Under the pieces are notes generated by a model. The model was given only the letters and a program-made list of their open reading frames with translations, searched no databases and was not told the DNA's origin. From NCBI RefSeq assembly GCF_009360615.1, contig NZ_SPEY01000020.1:264670-328669 (forward strand): a stretch of DNA of 64,000 nt, read 5' to 3'. Position numbers and translations under genes: made by a program. This document shows positions 53,115 through 62,214 of this stretch, piece by piece. Each line of letters opens with the position of its first letter. The stretch's first letter is position 1. The stretch comes from Comamonas sp. (GTDB lineage: Bacteria; Pseudomonadota; Gammaproteobacteria; Burkholderiales; Burkholderiaceae_C).

Positions 53115-53948
53115 TCAGCCGTGCTGGCTGCGGCTGTACGGGCTGGGAGCGGCTTGAGCCGGTGCCGGGCGTGTGCCGCTGAAGCCCAGAGCTGCGGAAA
53201 TTTCCTGCACCGTGGCCTGCAGCCTGGGAGCCCAGCTCTCGTCGAGCCGGTCCGCAGGCGCCGATATGGACAGGCCGGCAATCAGTTTGCTCTGGTCGTC
53301 GTAGATTCCGGCTGCCATGCAACGCACGCCCAGCTCCAGCTCTTCGTTGTCGCGTGCAATGCCGTACTGGCGCACTTTGGCCAGCTCGTGTTCCAGGTCG
53401 CCCAGCTGGGTGATGCTGAAGTGGGTCTTGCCCGGAAGGCCGGTGCGTGTGGCGTAGGCGCGCACCTGCTGGGAATCATCGGCGGCCAGAAACAGCTTGC
53501 CGTTGGAAGTCAGGTGCAGAGGGGCATGGCCGCCGATGGCGCGCACCACCTGCATGCCGGAGCGCTCGCTGTAGGCGCGTTCGACATACACAATCTCGTC
53601 GCCCTGACGCACGGACAGGCTGATGGGCTGCTGAATCTGCTTGTAGAGCTGACGCATGGGGGTCAGCGCCACTTCGCGCACGTTCAGACGTGCCTTGACC
53701 AGATTGCCCAACTCCAGAAATCGCATGCCCAGGCGGTAGCTGCCTGATTCGGGGCGATCCACAAATCGGCCCAGGGCGAGGTCATTGAGGATGCGATGCG
53801 TGGTCGATGGATGCAGGCCTGTGCGCTCGCTGATCTCCTTCAAAGAAACCGCTTCCTCACGCGATGCCAGCACGTCGATCAACGTGAACATGCGTTCCAG
53901 AACCTGGACGCTGGGCTTTGCGGAGGCCGAGAGGTCGTCTTTTTTCAT
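53115..53948 (-). CDS. IclR-family transcriptional regulator, 277 aa
   Basis: A winged helix (VQVLERMFTLIDVLASREEAVSLKEISERTGLHPSTTHRILNDLALGRFV) is followed by the IclR effector domain (LHLTSNGKLFLAADDS, GIARDNEELELGVRCMAAGIYDDQSKLIAGLSISAPADRL). Such regulators usually control catabolism of aromatic or organic acids. There is no catabolic operon next to it, so its target cannot be told from context. Confidence 0.92.
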   Translation of the reverse strand: MKKDDLSASAKPSVQVLERMFTLIDVLASREEAVSLKEISERTGLHPSTTHRILNDLALGRFVDRPESGSYRLGMRFLELGNLVKARLNVREVALTPMRQLYKQIQQPISLSVRQGDEIVYVERAYSERSGMQVVRAIGGHAPLHLTSNGKLFLAADDSQQVRAYATRTGLPGKTHFSITQLGDLEHELAKVRQYGIARDNEELELGVRCMAAGIYDDQSKLIAGLSISAPADRLDESWAPRLQATVQEISAALGFSGTRPAPAQAAPSPYSRSQHG

Positions 53949-54046
53949 GCGTTGGAGATACTTTGCGGGATGAGGGCATTCTAGCGGTGCTGCGGGCGCG
54001 CAACCATCTCATCCGCTCATATATCCATGTGCTGCTTTTGGCAGCA

Positions 54047-54817
54047 TCACTCTTCAATTTGCGAGCGCACAATGCTTTGCCTGTCTATGCGCTGCCATAG
54101 CTCGCCCTGGCGGATCTCATGCGGCAAAAAGCTGGCCTTGTAGCGCATCTTCTGGCTTTCGGAGATCCAGTAGCCCAGATAGACATAAGGCAGATTCATG
54201 GCCTTGGCCTGCTGGATCTGCCACAGCACATTGAAGGTGCCGTAGCTGGCCTGATCTTCCGGGGCGTAGAAGGTATAGACGGCCGAGAGCCCGTCTTCGA
54301 GCACATCCAGAATGGAGAGCATCTTGAGTGTGCCGGGCTGTCCGTCTGCGCTGGGCTCGCGAAACTCCACCAGTCGGGAGTTGACCCTGCTTTGCAGCAG
54401 AAACTGTGTGTACTGGTCGACGCTGTCGTTGTCCATGCCGCCGCCGCTATGGCGATGCTGCTGGTAGCGAAGGTAGAGCTGGTAGTGCTCGTCGGAATAG
54501 TGCAGGCGCTGGATGGAGGCCACGAGCTGCCCGTGCTGCTTGGCGGCGCGCCGCTGGCTGCGGCTCGGATGGAATTCCTGCACAAGAATTCGCAGCGGAA
54601 CGCAGGCCTGGCAGCCGTCGCAATAGGGGCGATAGGTGAACATGCCGCTGCGCCTGAAGCCCAGCGTGACCAGTTCCGAATAGGTAGTGTTCTGGATCAG
54701 GTGGCTGGGTGTGGCAACCTGGGAACGCGCCAGCCTGCCCGGCAGATAGCTGCAGGGGTAGGCCGCCGTGGCGTAGAACTGCAGGGCATGTAGCGGGAGG
54801 TCGTTCGGATGCGTCAT
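54047..54817 (-). CDS. bpt: Aspartate/glutamate leucyltransferase Bpt
   Basis: Bpt attaches Leu to proteins with N-terminal Asp or Glu, marking them for ClpS-ClpAP (N-degron pathway). The ATE-fold signature is clear: [41 protein letters not shown], and the C-terminal [28 protein letters not shown]. The length is 256. It lies 28 bases downstream of aat, which handles N-terminal Lys/Arg, and the two form one unit. Confidence 0.94.
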   Translation of the reverse strand: MTHPNDLPLHALQFYATAAYPCSYLPGRLARSQVATPSHLIQNTTYSELVTLGFRRSGMFTYRPYCDGCQACVPLRILVQEFHPSRSQRRAAKQHGQLVASIQRLHYSDEHYQLYLRYQQHRHSGGGMDNDSVDQYTQFLLQSRVNSRLVEFREPSADGQPGTLKMLSILDVLEDGLSAVYTFYAPEDQASYGTFNVLWQIQQAKAMNLPYVYLGYWISESQKMRYKASFLPHEIRQGELWQRIDRQSIVRSQIEE

Positions 54818-54845
54818 GATCGGACTCGGCTGCAGATGCGGTGCG

Positions 54846-55595
54846 TCAAGCCTCAGTATGGCTCAGCAACTGTTCCCAGTATATGGGCCGGAATAGCCAC
54901 TGCATATCGGGCAGCTGAGACTGGGCGTGAACGGTGCTGGCAAATTGCGCCCTGGTGATTTCGCGTGCCCCCATGAAGGAAAGGTGCGCCGTGGCCTGCT
55001 GGCAGTCGATCTGCGGCACCTGATGCGCCCTGCAAAGAGCGACCAGCGCCGACAGCGCAATCTTGGAGGCATCGGTCTGCAGAGCGAACATGGATTCGCC
55101 AAACACGGCCCGGCCCAGCGCCACGCAGTAGAGGCCACCGACCAGCTGGTCATCGATCCAGGTTTCCACGCTGTGTGCAGCGCCCTGTCGATGCAACTCG
55201 GTATAGGCATCGACGATGCTTTGCACGATCCAGGTGCCGCTCTGGCCGTCGCGCGGAGTCTGCGCGCAATGCTGCATCACCGTGGCAAAAGCGCTGTCCA
55301 CGCGGATTTCGCAGCGTGGGTCGTCGCGAAACTTCTGCAGTCTCTTGCGCAGGCTGCGGTGCAGGCGGAATTCCTCGGGGTGCAGCACCATGCGCGGATT
55401 GGGCGACCACCAGAGCACGGGCTGGCCCTCGCTGAACCAGGGGAAAATGCCCCGGCCGTAGGCGGTGCGCAGGCGGTCGGCATCCAGCCTGCTGCCGGCG
55501 GCCAGCAGCCCGGGGATGGGGTCCTGCTCTCCCCAGGTCTGATCAATGGGGGGGAATTCTTGTTCGGGCTGCAGCCAGGGCAGGGAGTGCGTCAT
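54846..55595 (-). CDS. aat: Leucyl/phenylalanyl-tRNA-protein transferase
   Basis: Aat transfers Leu or Phe from tRNA to N-terminal Arg/Lys of proteins, the other branch of the bacterial N-degron pathway. The family motifs are seen: [54 protein letters not shown] and [25 protein letters not shown]. The length of 249 is normal. It is the promoter-proximal gene of aat-bpt. Confidence 0.95.
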   Translation of the reverse strand: MTHSLPWLQPEQEFPPIDQTWGEQDPIPGLLAAGSRLDADRLRTAYGRGIFPWFSEGQPVLWWSPNPRMVLHPEEFRLHRSLRKRLQKFRDDPRCEIRVDSAFATVMQHCAQTPRDGQSGTWIVQSIVDAYTELHRQGAAHSVETWIDDQLVGGLYCVALGRAVFGESMFALQTDASKIALSALVALCRAHQVPQIDCQQATAHLSFMGAREITRAQFASTVHAQSQLPDMQWLFRPIYWEQLLSHTEA

Positions 55596-55704
55596 TGGCA
55601 GTGGAAATGGATGGACTGCCCCAAGTCTTGCACAGACTGAAGCGGTTTTGCATGTCGCGGCACAAGGTCGGTGCTGGCGTAATCCCGCTGTCGGCAGCGG
55701 AAAT

Positions 55705-55736
55705 GAAAAAAGGCTTCCACAGGGAAGCCTTTTTTC
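55705..55736. terminator. Terminator between aat and efp
   Basis: AGGCTTCC and GGAAGCCT form an 8-bp stem with a 4-base loop, flanked by A5 and T7, so it can serve efp on the minus strand. Confidence 0.85.
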
Positions 55737-55766
55737 CGGGGAGCAGCTGCGGCAGCTGCCGCCGCC

Positions 55767-56321
55767 TTACACGCGCTTGCGGTATTCGCCGGTGCGGGTG
55801 TCGATTTCGATCTTGTCTTCCTGGGACACGAACAGGGGCACGGCCACTTCGAAACCGGTAGCGATCTTGGCGGGCTTCAGAACCTTGCCGGAGGTGTCGC
55901 CCTTGACGGCGGGCTCGGTCCAGGTGATTTCGCGCACGATGGTGGTGGGCAGTTCGACGGAGATGGCCTTGCCGTCATAGAACACCACTTCTGCAGTCAT
56001 GCCGTCTTCCAGGTAGTTCAGTGCGTCAGCCATGTTTTCGGCTTCGACTTCGTACTGGTTGAACTCTTCGTCCATCCACACGTACATGGGGTCGGCGAAG
56101 TAGGAGTAGGTGCAATCCTTCTTGTCCAGGATCACGTTGTCGATCTTGTCGTCGGCCTTGAACACGTTTTCCGTGCCGAAGTTGCCGATCAGGCTCTTGA
56201 GCTTCATGCGCACGGTAGCAGCGCCACGGCCGCCACGAGCGTATTCGGTCTTCAGAACGATCATGGGGTCCTTGCCGAACATGATCACATTGCCTGCGCG
56301 GATTTCTTGAGCGATTTTCAT
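55767..56321 (-). CDS. efp: Translation elongation factor P (arginine-rhamnosylation type)
   Basis: EF-P rescues ribosomes stalled at poly-Pro. The 184-residue protein begins [20 protein letters not shown]; the loop [11 protein letters not shown] carries Arg32, the site modified with rhamnose by EarP in Pseudomonas and Neisseria, instead of the Lys used by the EpmA pathway. The C-terminal domains ([29 protein letters not shown]) are complete. The earP gene lies just upstream on the same strand. Confidence 0.96.
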   Translation of the reverse strand: MKIAQEIRAGNVIMFGKDPMIVLKTEYARGGRGAATVRMKLKSLIGNFGTENVFKADDKIDNVILDKKDCTYSYFADPMYVWMDEEFNQYEVEAENMADALNYLEDGMTAEVVFYDGKAISVELPTTIVREITWTEPAVKGDTSGKVLKPAKIATGFEVAVPLFVSQEDKIEIDTRTGEYRKRV

Positions 56322-56515
56322 GGCTTGCTTGCGTTTGAAAGGTTGGAGCCGCTCTACACGGCAGGCAAGCTGTTCGCAATGGTCGCTGGAGAAAGCAACG
56401 CATCAAAGGTGCGGCGGCGGGGCCTGCCGCATGTACCGCGGCGGGGCGCGACCCCGAAAGCAAGATCGCTCGGCATACCGGCTGCGACTGCCCTCAGAGA
56501 GGCAAAACGTGGATT

Positions 56516-57637
56516 TTAGCTTTTTTCGGCGACAAAAGCTTGAAGCTGCGCAATCAGCTCGGTTTGTTCCATCAATCTGGCTCGCCCAGCCCTGATACAG
56601 CGGGCCCATTCATCAAGCATTTCGCGTGTGAGCAAAGGCAATGTTTGCGGTGCGGTCATGCCATTCCAGGCGTGGTGAAAGTGCCTGAGGCTGTCCGGGG
56701 CCTGGAGCCAGTCGAGAAAGGCATTCAGCTTGTCGTGATGGGCGTTGTCATGCTGGGGGTAGATCTGCCAGACCATGGGCTGGCCCGCCCAGAGAGCGCG
56801 CACCAGGGAATCCTCGCCGCGCACCAGATTCAGGTCGCAGCCCCAGAGCATTTCGTCGAACCGGGCCTGAGGGCGGGCATGCAGATAGACCGGCTGCATC
56901 TGCTGCGCTTGGGGCAGCGCCTGCACGGCTGCCGTGGCGCGCCCGGGGGTGACCAGCAGCCTGGCGTTGAGCGCCTGCTTGTCCGAGAGCTGGGCGAGCA
57001 ACTGGGGCAGAGCGGCGGGCTCGTAGCAAAACAGCGAGACGGCACATTCGCCAGGCTGAATGCCTTCTGCGCGGCGCCACGAGTCGCGTTGGGCCATGAA
57101 GGCCTGCTGGCGCTGAGCCAGGTTCTGCTCGCGTACCAGCGAGCCGGTGGCCGACGTAAAGCCGGGGTAGAAGAACCAGCGTGTCAGCCCCGAGGCGGGG
57201 CCGCTCATGATGCGTGAGGGCAGGCGATGGCAGCGCTCCACATAGTCTTCGGCCGAGAGATATTCGAGATTGATCCAGACCGGGGGCTTGCTCTTCGAGG
57301 CCTTGTCGGCAATGGCGCTCACGAATGTCTCAGGAATCTCGCAGCCGAAGGCCTCGATGACCACATCGCCGATCGATGCCGGAACAGACTCCGGCTGCAT
57401 CGGCCAGGCATGCACGCTCAGGCCAGGCGACCAGGGTCGGGGGGCCATCCATTGCAGGGCGCTGGCATCGTCCATCCACAAACGTACCTGCTGGCCGCGG
57501 GCGGCCAGCTCTGCGGCTGTGCGCCAGCACACGCCCACGTCGCCGAAGTTGTCGATCACCTGGCAAAAGATGTCCCAGCACAGCGATGGATGGGGCGCCC
57601 CGGGGGCGGGCAAAGGCATGGGTGATAAATCGGGCAT
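56516..57637 (-). CDS. earP: EF-P arginine rhamnosyltransferase EarP
   Basis: EarP transfers rhamnose from dTDP-rhamnose to Arg32 of EF-P. The GT-B-type protein (373 aa; DUF2331) has the family start SLCWDIFCQVIDNFGDVGVCWRTAAELAARG with the conserved Asp of NFGDVG, WINLEYLSAEDYVERCH, FYPGFTSATGSL, and the nucleotide-sugar site LNLVRGEDSLVRALWAGQPMVWQIYPQHDNAH. It is followed by efp after a 194-base spacer that holds no gene, and the LysR gene ends 4 bases before its start. Confidence 0.94.
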   Translation of the reverse strand: MPDLSPMPLPAPGAPHPSLCWDIFCQVIDNFGDVGVCWRTAAELAARGQQVRLWMDDASALQWMAPRPWSPGLSVHAWPMQPESVPASIGDVVIEAFGCEIPETFVSAIADKASKSKPPVWINLEYLSAEDYVERCHRLPSRIMSGPASGLTRWFFYPGFTSATGSLVREQNLAQRQQAFMAQRDSWRRAEGIQPGECAVSLFCYEPAALPQLLAQLSDKQALNARLLVTPGRATAAVQALPQAQQMQPVYLHARPQARFDEMLWGCDLNLVRGEDSLVRALWAGQPMVWQIYPQHDNAHHDKLNAFLDWLQAPDSLRHFHHAWNGMTAPQTLPLLTREMLDEWARCIRAGRARLMEQTELIAQLQAFVAEKS

Positions 57638-57641
57638 GGGT

Positions 57642-58556
57642 TCAGTCTTTATCGGTTGAGGCGCTCTGGCACAGGTGCTCGACCAGCAATTGCGCGACGG
57701 GCGAGAGTGCGTCCTGGGAGCGTATGCAGAGCATGAGCTGGCGCTCGGCCCAGACTTCGTCCAGGCGGATGCAGCGCAGGGGCAGGGCGCCCATGTAGAT
57801 GTGGGCGCTGCCCTCGGGAAGAATGCCCACGCCCAGTCCGGCGGCCACCATCAGGCACAGGGCGTCATAGCCGGTCACCTTCATGCGCAGGCGAGGCTGC
57901 AGCCCCTGGTCGGCGGCAGAGCGGGTGATCAGATGGTTGAGCGCGCTGTCGGCATGCATGCCGATCAGATCATGCGCGATGACCTGTTCCAGACGCAGTC
58001 GGTGCTCGCCGGCCAGCGGATGGGATCGGGGCATGACCACGGCCAGGCGGTCCCGGCGATAGGGGCGCAGGCTGATCTTGCTGCCGTAGCTGCCCTGGTT
58101 GAGCAAGCCGATGTCGGCCTCGTTGTCGGCCACGGCGCGTGCGATATCGGTGCTCACGCGCTCCTGCAGCCGCACGTCCACCAGCGGGTGCCGGCTCAGA
58201 AAGCTCTGCAGCTGGGCGGGCAGAAACTGGGTGATGCTGGAAATATTGGCCATCACCCGCACATGACCGCGCAATCCCTGTTCGCCCCCTTGGGCGTAAT
58301 CCTTCATCTGCGTGGCGATGCCGTCCAGCTCGTTGAGCACGCCGCGCGCCATGTTCAGCAGTGCATAAGCGGCGGCTGTCGGCTGGCTGCCCCGGTTGCT
58401 GCGTGTGAACAGCTCGAGCTGCAGCTGATCCTCCAGTTCGGCCAGGCGGCGGCTGGCGGCCGAAGGGGCGATGTGCTCGCGCGCCGCTGCACGCGCAATG
58501 GCGTTTTCTTCCATTACGGCCACAAACAGGCGCAGGGTGATCGGGTCCAGTTTCAT
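57642..58556 (-). CDS. LysR-family transcriptional regulator, 304 aa
   Basis: The N-terminal winged helix (MKLDPITLRLFVAVMEENAIARAAAREHIAPSAASRRLAELEDQLQLELFTRSNRGSQPT) and C-terminal effector domain (VRVMANISSITQFLPAQLQSFL) fit the family. ATG 58556 is preferred. It is divergent from the CoA-transferase operon and so probably controls it in response to an acid substrate. A palindrome AAATGCGA-N8-TCGCATTT lies in the shared 164-base control region. The gene ends 4 bases before earP, an odd neighbour, so some readthrough into earP is possible. Confidence 0.92.
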   Translation of the reverse strand: MKLDPITLRLFVAVMEENAIARAAAREHIAPSAASRRLAELEDQLQLELFTRSNRGSQPTAAAYALLNMARGVLNELDGIATQMKDYAQGGEQGLRGHVRVMANISSITQFLPAQLQSFLSRHPLVDVRLQERVSTDIARAVADNEADIGLLNQGSYGSKISLRPYRRDRLAVVMPRSHPLAGEHRLRLEQVIAHDLIGMHADSALNHLITRSAADQGLQPRLRMKVTGYDALCLMVAAGLGVGILPEGSAHIYMGALPLRCIRLDEVWAERQLMLCIRSQDALSPVAQLLVEHLCQSASTDKD

Positions 58557-58587
58557 GAGGACGGCATTATCCCGCCTGGCCATGCCC

Positions 58588-58611
58588 AAATGCGATGGCA
58601 GCTTCGCATTT
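58588..58611. promoter_or_regulatory. Probable LysR operator in the divergent control region
   Basis: AAATGCGA and TCGCATTT (8 bp each, perfect) with 8 bases between them, centred at 58599.5, lie 32 bases from the LysR start and 110 bases before the CoA-transferase start, where LysR regulators normally bind for autoregulation and activation. Confidence 0.6.
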
Positions 58612-58720
58612 CAGCGTTTTGCAGGAAGGCTCTTCAAGGGCAAGATGAATGAAAAGCCGCCTTGCCGGGTATTGGTCAACGCAAAGCGGCACAGCAAGAC
58701 AGCCATCAAGAGACAAACGG

Positions 58721-59953
58721 ATGACGACGATGAAGATCCAAGACCCCGCAACGCAGACTGCCACGCCGCGCGCGCTGGACGGGGTGAAAGTGGTGGAAAT
58801 GGGCCAGCTGATTGCCGGTCCCTTCTGTGGCAAGACCCTGGGCGAGTTTGGTGCCGATGTCATCAAGATCGAGGCCCCCGGTGCCGGCGATCCGCTGCGC
58901 AACTGGCGCCTGATCAAGGAAGGCACCTCCGTCTGGTGGCAGGTGCAGTCGCGCAACAAGCGCTCGGTCGCTCTCGATCTGCGCCAGAAGGAGGCGCAGG
59001 AGGTCGCGCGCAAGCTGATTGCAGAAGCCGATGTGCTGGTCGAGAATTTTCGTCCCGGCACGCTGGAAGGCTGGGGCATGTCGCCCGAGGAGCTGCATGC
59101 CATCAACCCCGGCCTGGTGATTCTGCGTATCTCGGGATATGGCCAGACCGGCCCCTATCGCGATCTGCCGGGCTTTGGCGTGATCGGCGAAGCCATGGGC
59201 GGGCTGCGGCATCTGACCGCCGAGCCGGGCCGGGTGCCGGTGCGAGTGGGCGTGTCGATCGGCGATACGCTGGCGGCCCTGCACGGCGTGATCGGCGTGA
59301 TGATGGCTCTGTACCACCGCAAGGCTAACGGCGGGCCCGGGCAGGTCATCGACGTGGCGCTGCATGAGGCCGTGTTCAACATCATGGAGAGCCTGATCCC
59401 CGAATACAGCGCCTTTGGTGCCGTGCGCGAGGCCGCCGGCAGCGCGCTGCCGGGTATTGCGCCCTCGAATGCCTACCCTTGCCAGGATGGCTGGGTGCTG
59501 GTGGCGGGCAATGGCGATTCCATCTTCAAGCGACTCATGACGGCCATCGGTCGCCAGGATCTGGCCGATGCGCCCGATCTGGCCGACAACGCGGGCCGCG
59601 TGCAGCGCGTGGCCGAGATCGATGCTGCGATTGCTGCCTGGACTCAGGCGCGCAGCGTGCAGACGGTGATGGACGAGCTGGGTGCGGCACGCGTGCCGGC
59701 CGGCAAGGTCTACACGGCCAGGGATATTGCCGAAGATCCGCATTACCGGGCGCGGGAGATGATTCTGACGCAGCGCACGCGCGATGGTTTCGAGCTTCAG
59801 GTGCCCGGCGTGGTGCCCAAGCTCTCGCTGACGCCGGGCACGGTGCGCAGCAGCGCCCCCCATGTGGGCGACGACACCGATGCCGTGCTGGCCGAGATCG
59901 GCCTGAGCGCCGAGCAGATCGCGCAGTTGCGCGCCAAGGGGATTGTCCAATGA
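58721..59953 (+). CDS. Family III CoA-transferase (CaiB/BaiF type), 410 aa
   Basis: It moves CoA between carboxylic acids. Family motifs: ALDGVKVVEMGQLIAGPFCGKTLGEFGADVIKIEAPGAGDPLRNW, ADVLVENFRPGTLEGWGMSPEELHAINPGLVILRISGYGQTGPYRD, and the catalytic Asp in GVSIGDTLAALHGVIGVMMALYHR. ATG 58721 (MTTMKIQDPAT) is preferred over an upstream frame. The next gene, an HMG-CoA-lyase-like enzyme, overlaps by 4 bases, suggesting the CoA thioester made here is then cleaved. The acid substrate is unknown. Confidence 0.92.
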   Translation: MTTMKIQDPATQTATPRALDGVKVVEMGQLIAGPFCGKTLGEFGADVIKIEAPGAGDPLRNWRLIKEGTSVWWQVQSRNKRSVALDLRQKEAQEVARKLIAEADVLVENFRPGTLEGWGMSPEELHAINPGLVILRISGYGQTGPYRDLPGFGVIGEAMGGLRHLTAEPGRVPVRVGVSIGDTLAALHGVIGVMMALYHRKANGGPGQVIDVALHEAVFNIMESLIPEYSAFGAVREAAGSALPGIAPSNAYPCQDGWVLVAGNGDSIFKRLMTAIGRQDLADAPDLADNAGRVQRVAEIDAAIAAWTQARSVQTVMDELGAARVPAGKVYTARDIAEDPHYRAREMILTQRTRDGFELQVPGVVPKLSLTPGTVRSSAPHVGDDTDAVLAEIGLSAEQIAQLRAKGIVQ

Positions 59954-60942
59954 TGGCCGCCGACCTGAATGCGAAGGTGTGGACCGGTGCGGGTCGCCGC
60001 ATCCATATGAACGAAGTCGGCACGCGCGACGGTCTGCAGATGGAGCAGGCCTTTGTGCCCACCGAGGACAAGATCGCGCTGGTCAATGCGCTGTCCGAGG
60101 CGGGCCTGTCCAAGATCGAAGTCACGGCCTTTGTCTCGCCCAAGGCCATCCCGGCCCTGCGTGACGGCGAGGTCGTGATGCGCGAGATCGCGCGCCGGCC
60201 GGGCACGGTCTACACGGCGCTGGTGCCCAATGTGCGCGGCGCGGAGCGTGCGATCGATGCACGGACCGACGAGCTCAATCTGGTGATGTCGGTCAGCGAG
60301 ACGCATAACCTCTGCAATCTGCGCATGCAGCGCAGCCAGTCCTTCGAGTCACTCAGGCAGGTGATCGCCACGGCGCAGCAGGCGGCAACGCCCGTCAACG
60401 TGTCGCTTTCCTGCTGCTTTGGCTGCCCCATGGAGGGCGATGTGGCCGAGGCCGAAGTGCTGGCCTGGGTGCAGCGCTTTGCCGACCTGGGCGTGCAGGG
60501 CATCACGCTGTGCGACACCACGGGCATGGCCTATCCCAGTCAGGTGCATTCCATGGTCCTGGCCTTCAAGGCGCGCTGGCCGCAGCTGGGCCTGACCCTG
60601 CATTTCCACAACACGCGCGGCATGGCGCTGGCCAATGTGCTGGCCTCCATAGCTGCGGGGGCGGATCGCTTCGATGCCTCGATTGGCGGCCTGGGCGGCT
60701 GTCCCTATGCGCCGGGCGCCTCGGGCAATGCCTGCACCGAAGAGATCGTGCATGCGCTGCAACTCATGGGCTATGACACAGGCACAGACCTGGCCCGCAT
60801 TGTGGCGGCTGCCCGCAGCCTGCCGGCGCTGATCGGCCACGAGACGCCCAGCCAGATCGTCAAGGCCGGTGCGCGCTGGGACCTGCACCAGCCGCCAGCG
60901 GATTTTGCCGAGATCAAGGAACGCGCCCAGGCCAGAGCCTGA
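59950..60942 (+). CDS. Hydroxymethylglutaryl-CoA-lyase-like enzyme, 330 aa
   Basis: An aldolase of the HMG-CoA lyase family, which splits a branched 3-hydroxyacyl-CoA. Motifs: MNEVGTRDGLQMEQAFVPTEDKI with the metal Asp, VTAFVSPKAIPALRD, HFHNTRGMALANVL with metal His residues, and the signature GGLGGCPYAPGASGNACTEE with the catalytic Cys. It begins at the ATGA overlap with the CoA-transferase stop. The substrate could be 3-hydroxy-3-methylglutaryl-CoA, citramalyl-CoA or a related compound; sequence alone does not decide. Confidence 0.9.
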   Translation: MMAADLNAKVWTGAGRRIHMNEVGTRDGLQMEQAFVPTEDKIALVNALSEAGLSKIEVTAFVSPKAIPALRDGEVVMREIARRPGTVYTALVPNVRGAERAIDARTDELNLVMSVSETHNLCNLRMQRSQSFESLRQVIATAQQAATPVNVSLSCCFGCPMEGDVAEAEVLAWVQRFADLGVQGITLCDTTGMAYPSQVHSMVLAFKARWPQLGLTLHFHNTRGMALANVLASIAAGADRFDASIGGLGGCPYAPGASGNACTEEIVHALQLMGYDTGTDLARIVAAARSLPALIGHETPSQIVKAGARWDLHQPPADFAEIKERAQARA

Positions 60943-61021
60943 GACGGTTTTCGCCCCCGCTGCATCGGCTCCTTCGGGGGAAGGAGCTGGTGCGCTTCAA
61001 CATTCCAACAAGGAGACAAAC

Positions 61022-62008
61022 ATGACTGTTCAACGTCAACGCCTTTATGTCGTGCTGGCGGCGGCAACTGCCGCCGCCGGTCTGGTCAGCGCCCCGGCCA
61101 TGGCCCAGGGCAGCTATCCCAGCAAAACCGTGCTGATGATCGTGCCCGCTGCCGCAGGCGGCACCACCGATCTGGCCGGCCGGATGGCCGCACAGGCGCT
61201 GGCGCCCGTGATCGGGCAATCCGTGGTGGTGGACAACAAGGGCGGCGGCAACGGCGCCATTGCCGCCAATCTGGTCAAGCGTGCGGATGCAGACGGCTAT
61301 ACGCTGCTGATGCAGTACTCGGGCTACCACGTCATCTCCCCGCACCTGACCAAGGCCAGAAGCTGGGAGCAAGGCGACTTTGCCCCCGTGGCCAATGTGC
61401 TGTCGGCTCCGCAGATCATCGTGGTGCGCTCCGAGCTGCCGGTGAAGACGCTGGCCGAGCTGGTGAGCTACACCAAGGCCAACCCCGGCAAGCTCAACTA
61501 CGCCTCATCCGGCAACGGCTCGCTGCAGCATGTGACGGGCGCCATGCTGGAGCAGCAGGCCGGCGTGAAGATGGTGCATGTGCCCTACAAGGGCACGGGC
61601 CCGGCGCTGCAGGACCTGCTGGGCGGTCAGGTGGACCTGACCTTCGGCACCGCGCCTCCCTTCATGCCCCATGTGCAAAGCGGCAAGCTGCGCGTGCTGG
61701 CCGTGACGGGCAAGCAGCGCCTGCCCAGCCTGCCCAATGTGCCCACAACGGCGGAAGCCGGCTACCCGGGCGTGAACGCCACCTCCTGGTTTGCCGTGTT
61801 TGCGCCCAAGGCCACGCCACAGCCCGTGATCGACAAGCTGGCTGCCGATATCAAGAAGGTGGTGGAGGACCCCGCCTTCCGGAAAAAGGCCGAAGAGCAG
61901 GGCGCCACGGCAGACTATATGAACCCGCAGCAACTGGCGGCCATGGTCAAGACCGAATACGGCAACTGGGCGCAGGTGGTGAAGTCGTCCAAAATCGAAG
62001 CCGAGTAA
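61022..62008 (+). CDS. Bug-type (TctC) periplasmic solute-binding protein, 328 aa
   Basis: An extracytoplasmic receptor of the tripartite tricarboxylate transporter family, abundant in Burkholderiales. Signal peptide: MTVQRQRLYVVLAAATAAAG ending in APAMAQG. The mature protein has PSKTVLMIVPAAAGGTTDLAGRMAAQAL, VVVDNKGGGNGAIAANLVKRADADGYTLL, and HVPYKGTGPALQDLLGGQVDLTF. It is the third gene of the CoA-transferase/lyase operon and so probably delivers their acid substrate. No tctAB membrane genes are next to it; they may be elsewhere. Confidence 0.93.
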   Translation: MTVQRQRLYVVLAAATAAAGLVSAPAMAQGSYPSKTVLMIVPAAAGGTTDLAGRMAAQALAPVIGQSVVVDNKGGGNGAIAANLVKRADADGYTLLMQYSGYHVISPHLTKARSWEQGDFAPVANVLSAPQIIVVRSELPVKTLAELVSYTKANPGKLNYASSGNGSLQHVTGAMLEQQAGVKMVHVPYKGTGPALQDLLGGQVDLTFGTAPPFMPHVQSGKLRVLAVTGKQRLPSLPNVPTTAEAGYPGVNATSWFAVFAPKATPQPVIDKLAADIKKVVEDPAFRKKAEEQGATADYMNPQQLAAMVKTEYGNWAQVVKSSKIEAE

Positions 62009-62048
62009 GCTGCAAGGCGCAGGGATTGCCCCGAATCCCTTGGATCTG

Positions 62049-62137
62049 AAAAAGGAGCTGCTATCGATTGACTGATAAGGATCTCAGATTAAAAAGTATC
62101 TGAAATTCAATCTCATCAAGCGCTAGCAGCTCCTTTT
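62049..62137 (+). terminator. Terminator stem formed by dispersed repeat copy 6
   Basis: AAAAGGAGCTGCTA (62050-62063) and TAGCAGCTCCTTTT (62124-62137) form a perfect 14-bp stem, closing a 60-base interior that includes CAAGCGCTAGCAGC, the core of the dispersed repeat. It would end the Bug operon. Confidence 0.6.
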
Positions 62138-62214
62138 GTTGATATGCAGAACGCTGCCCGGTCGTTTGAGTCGCTTGCTGCCGGATTCGTCCACATGCGC
62201 AGACAATAGCGCCC

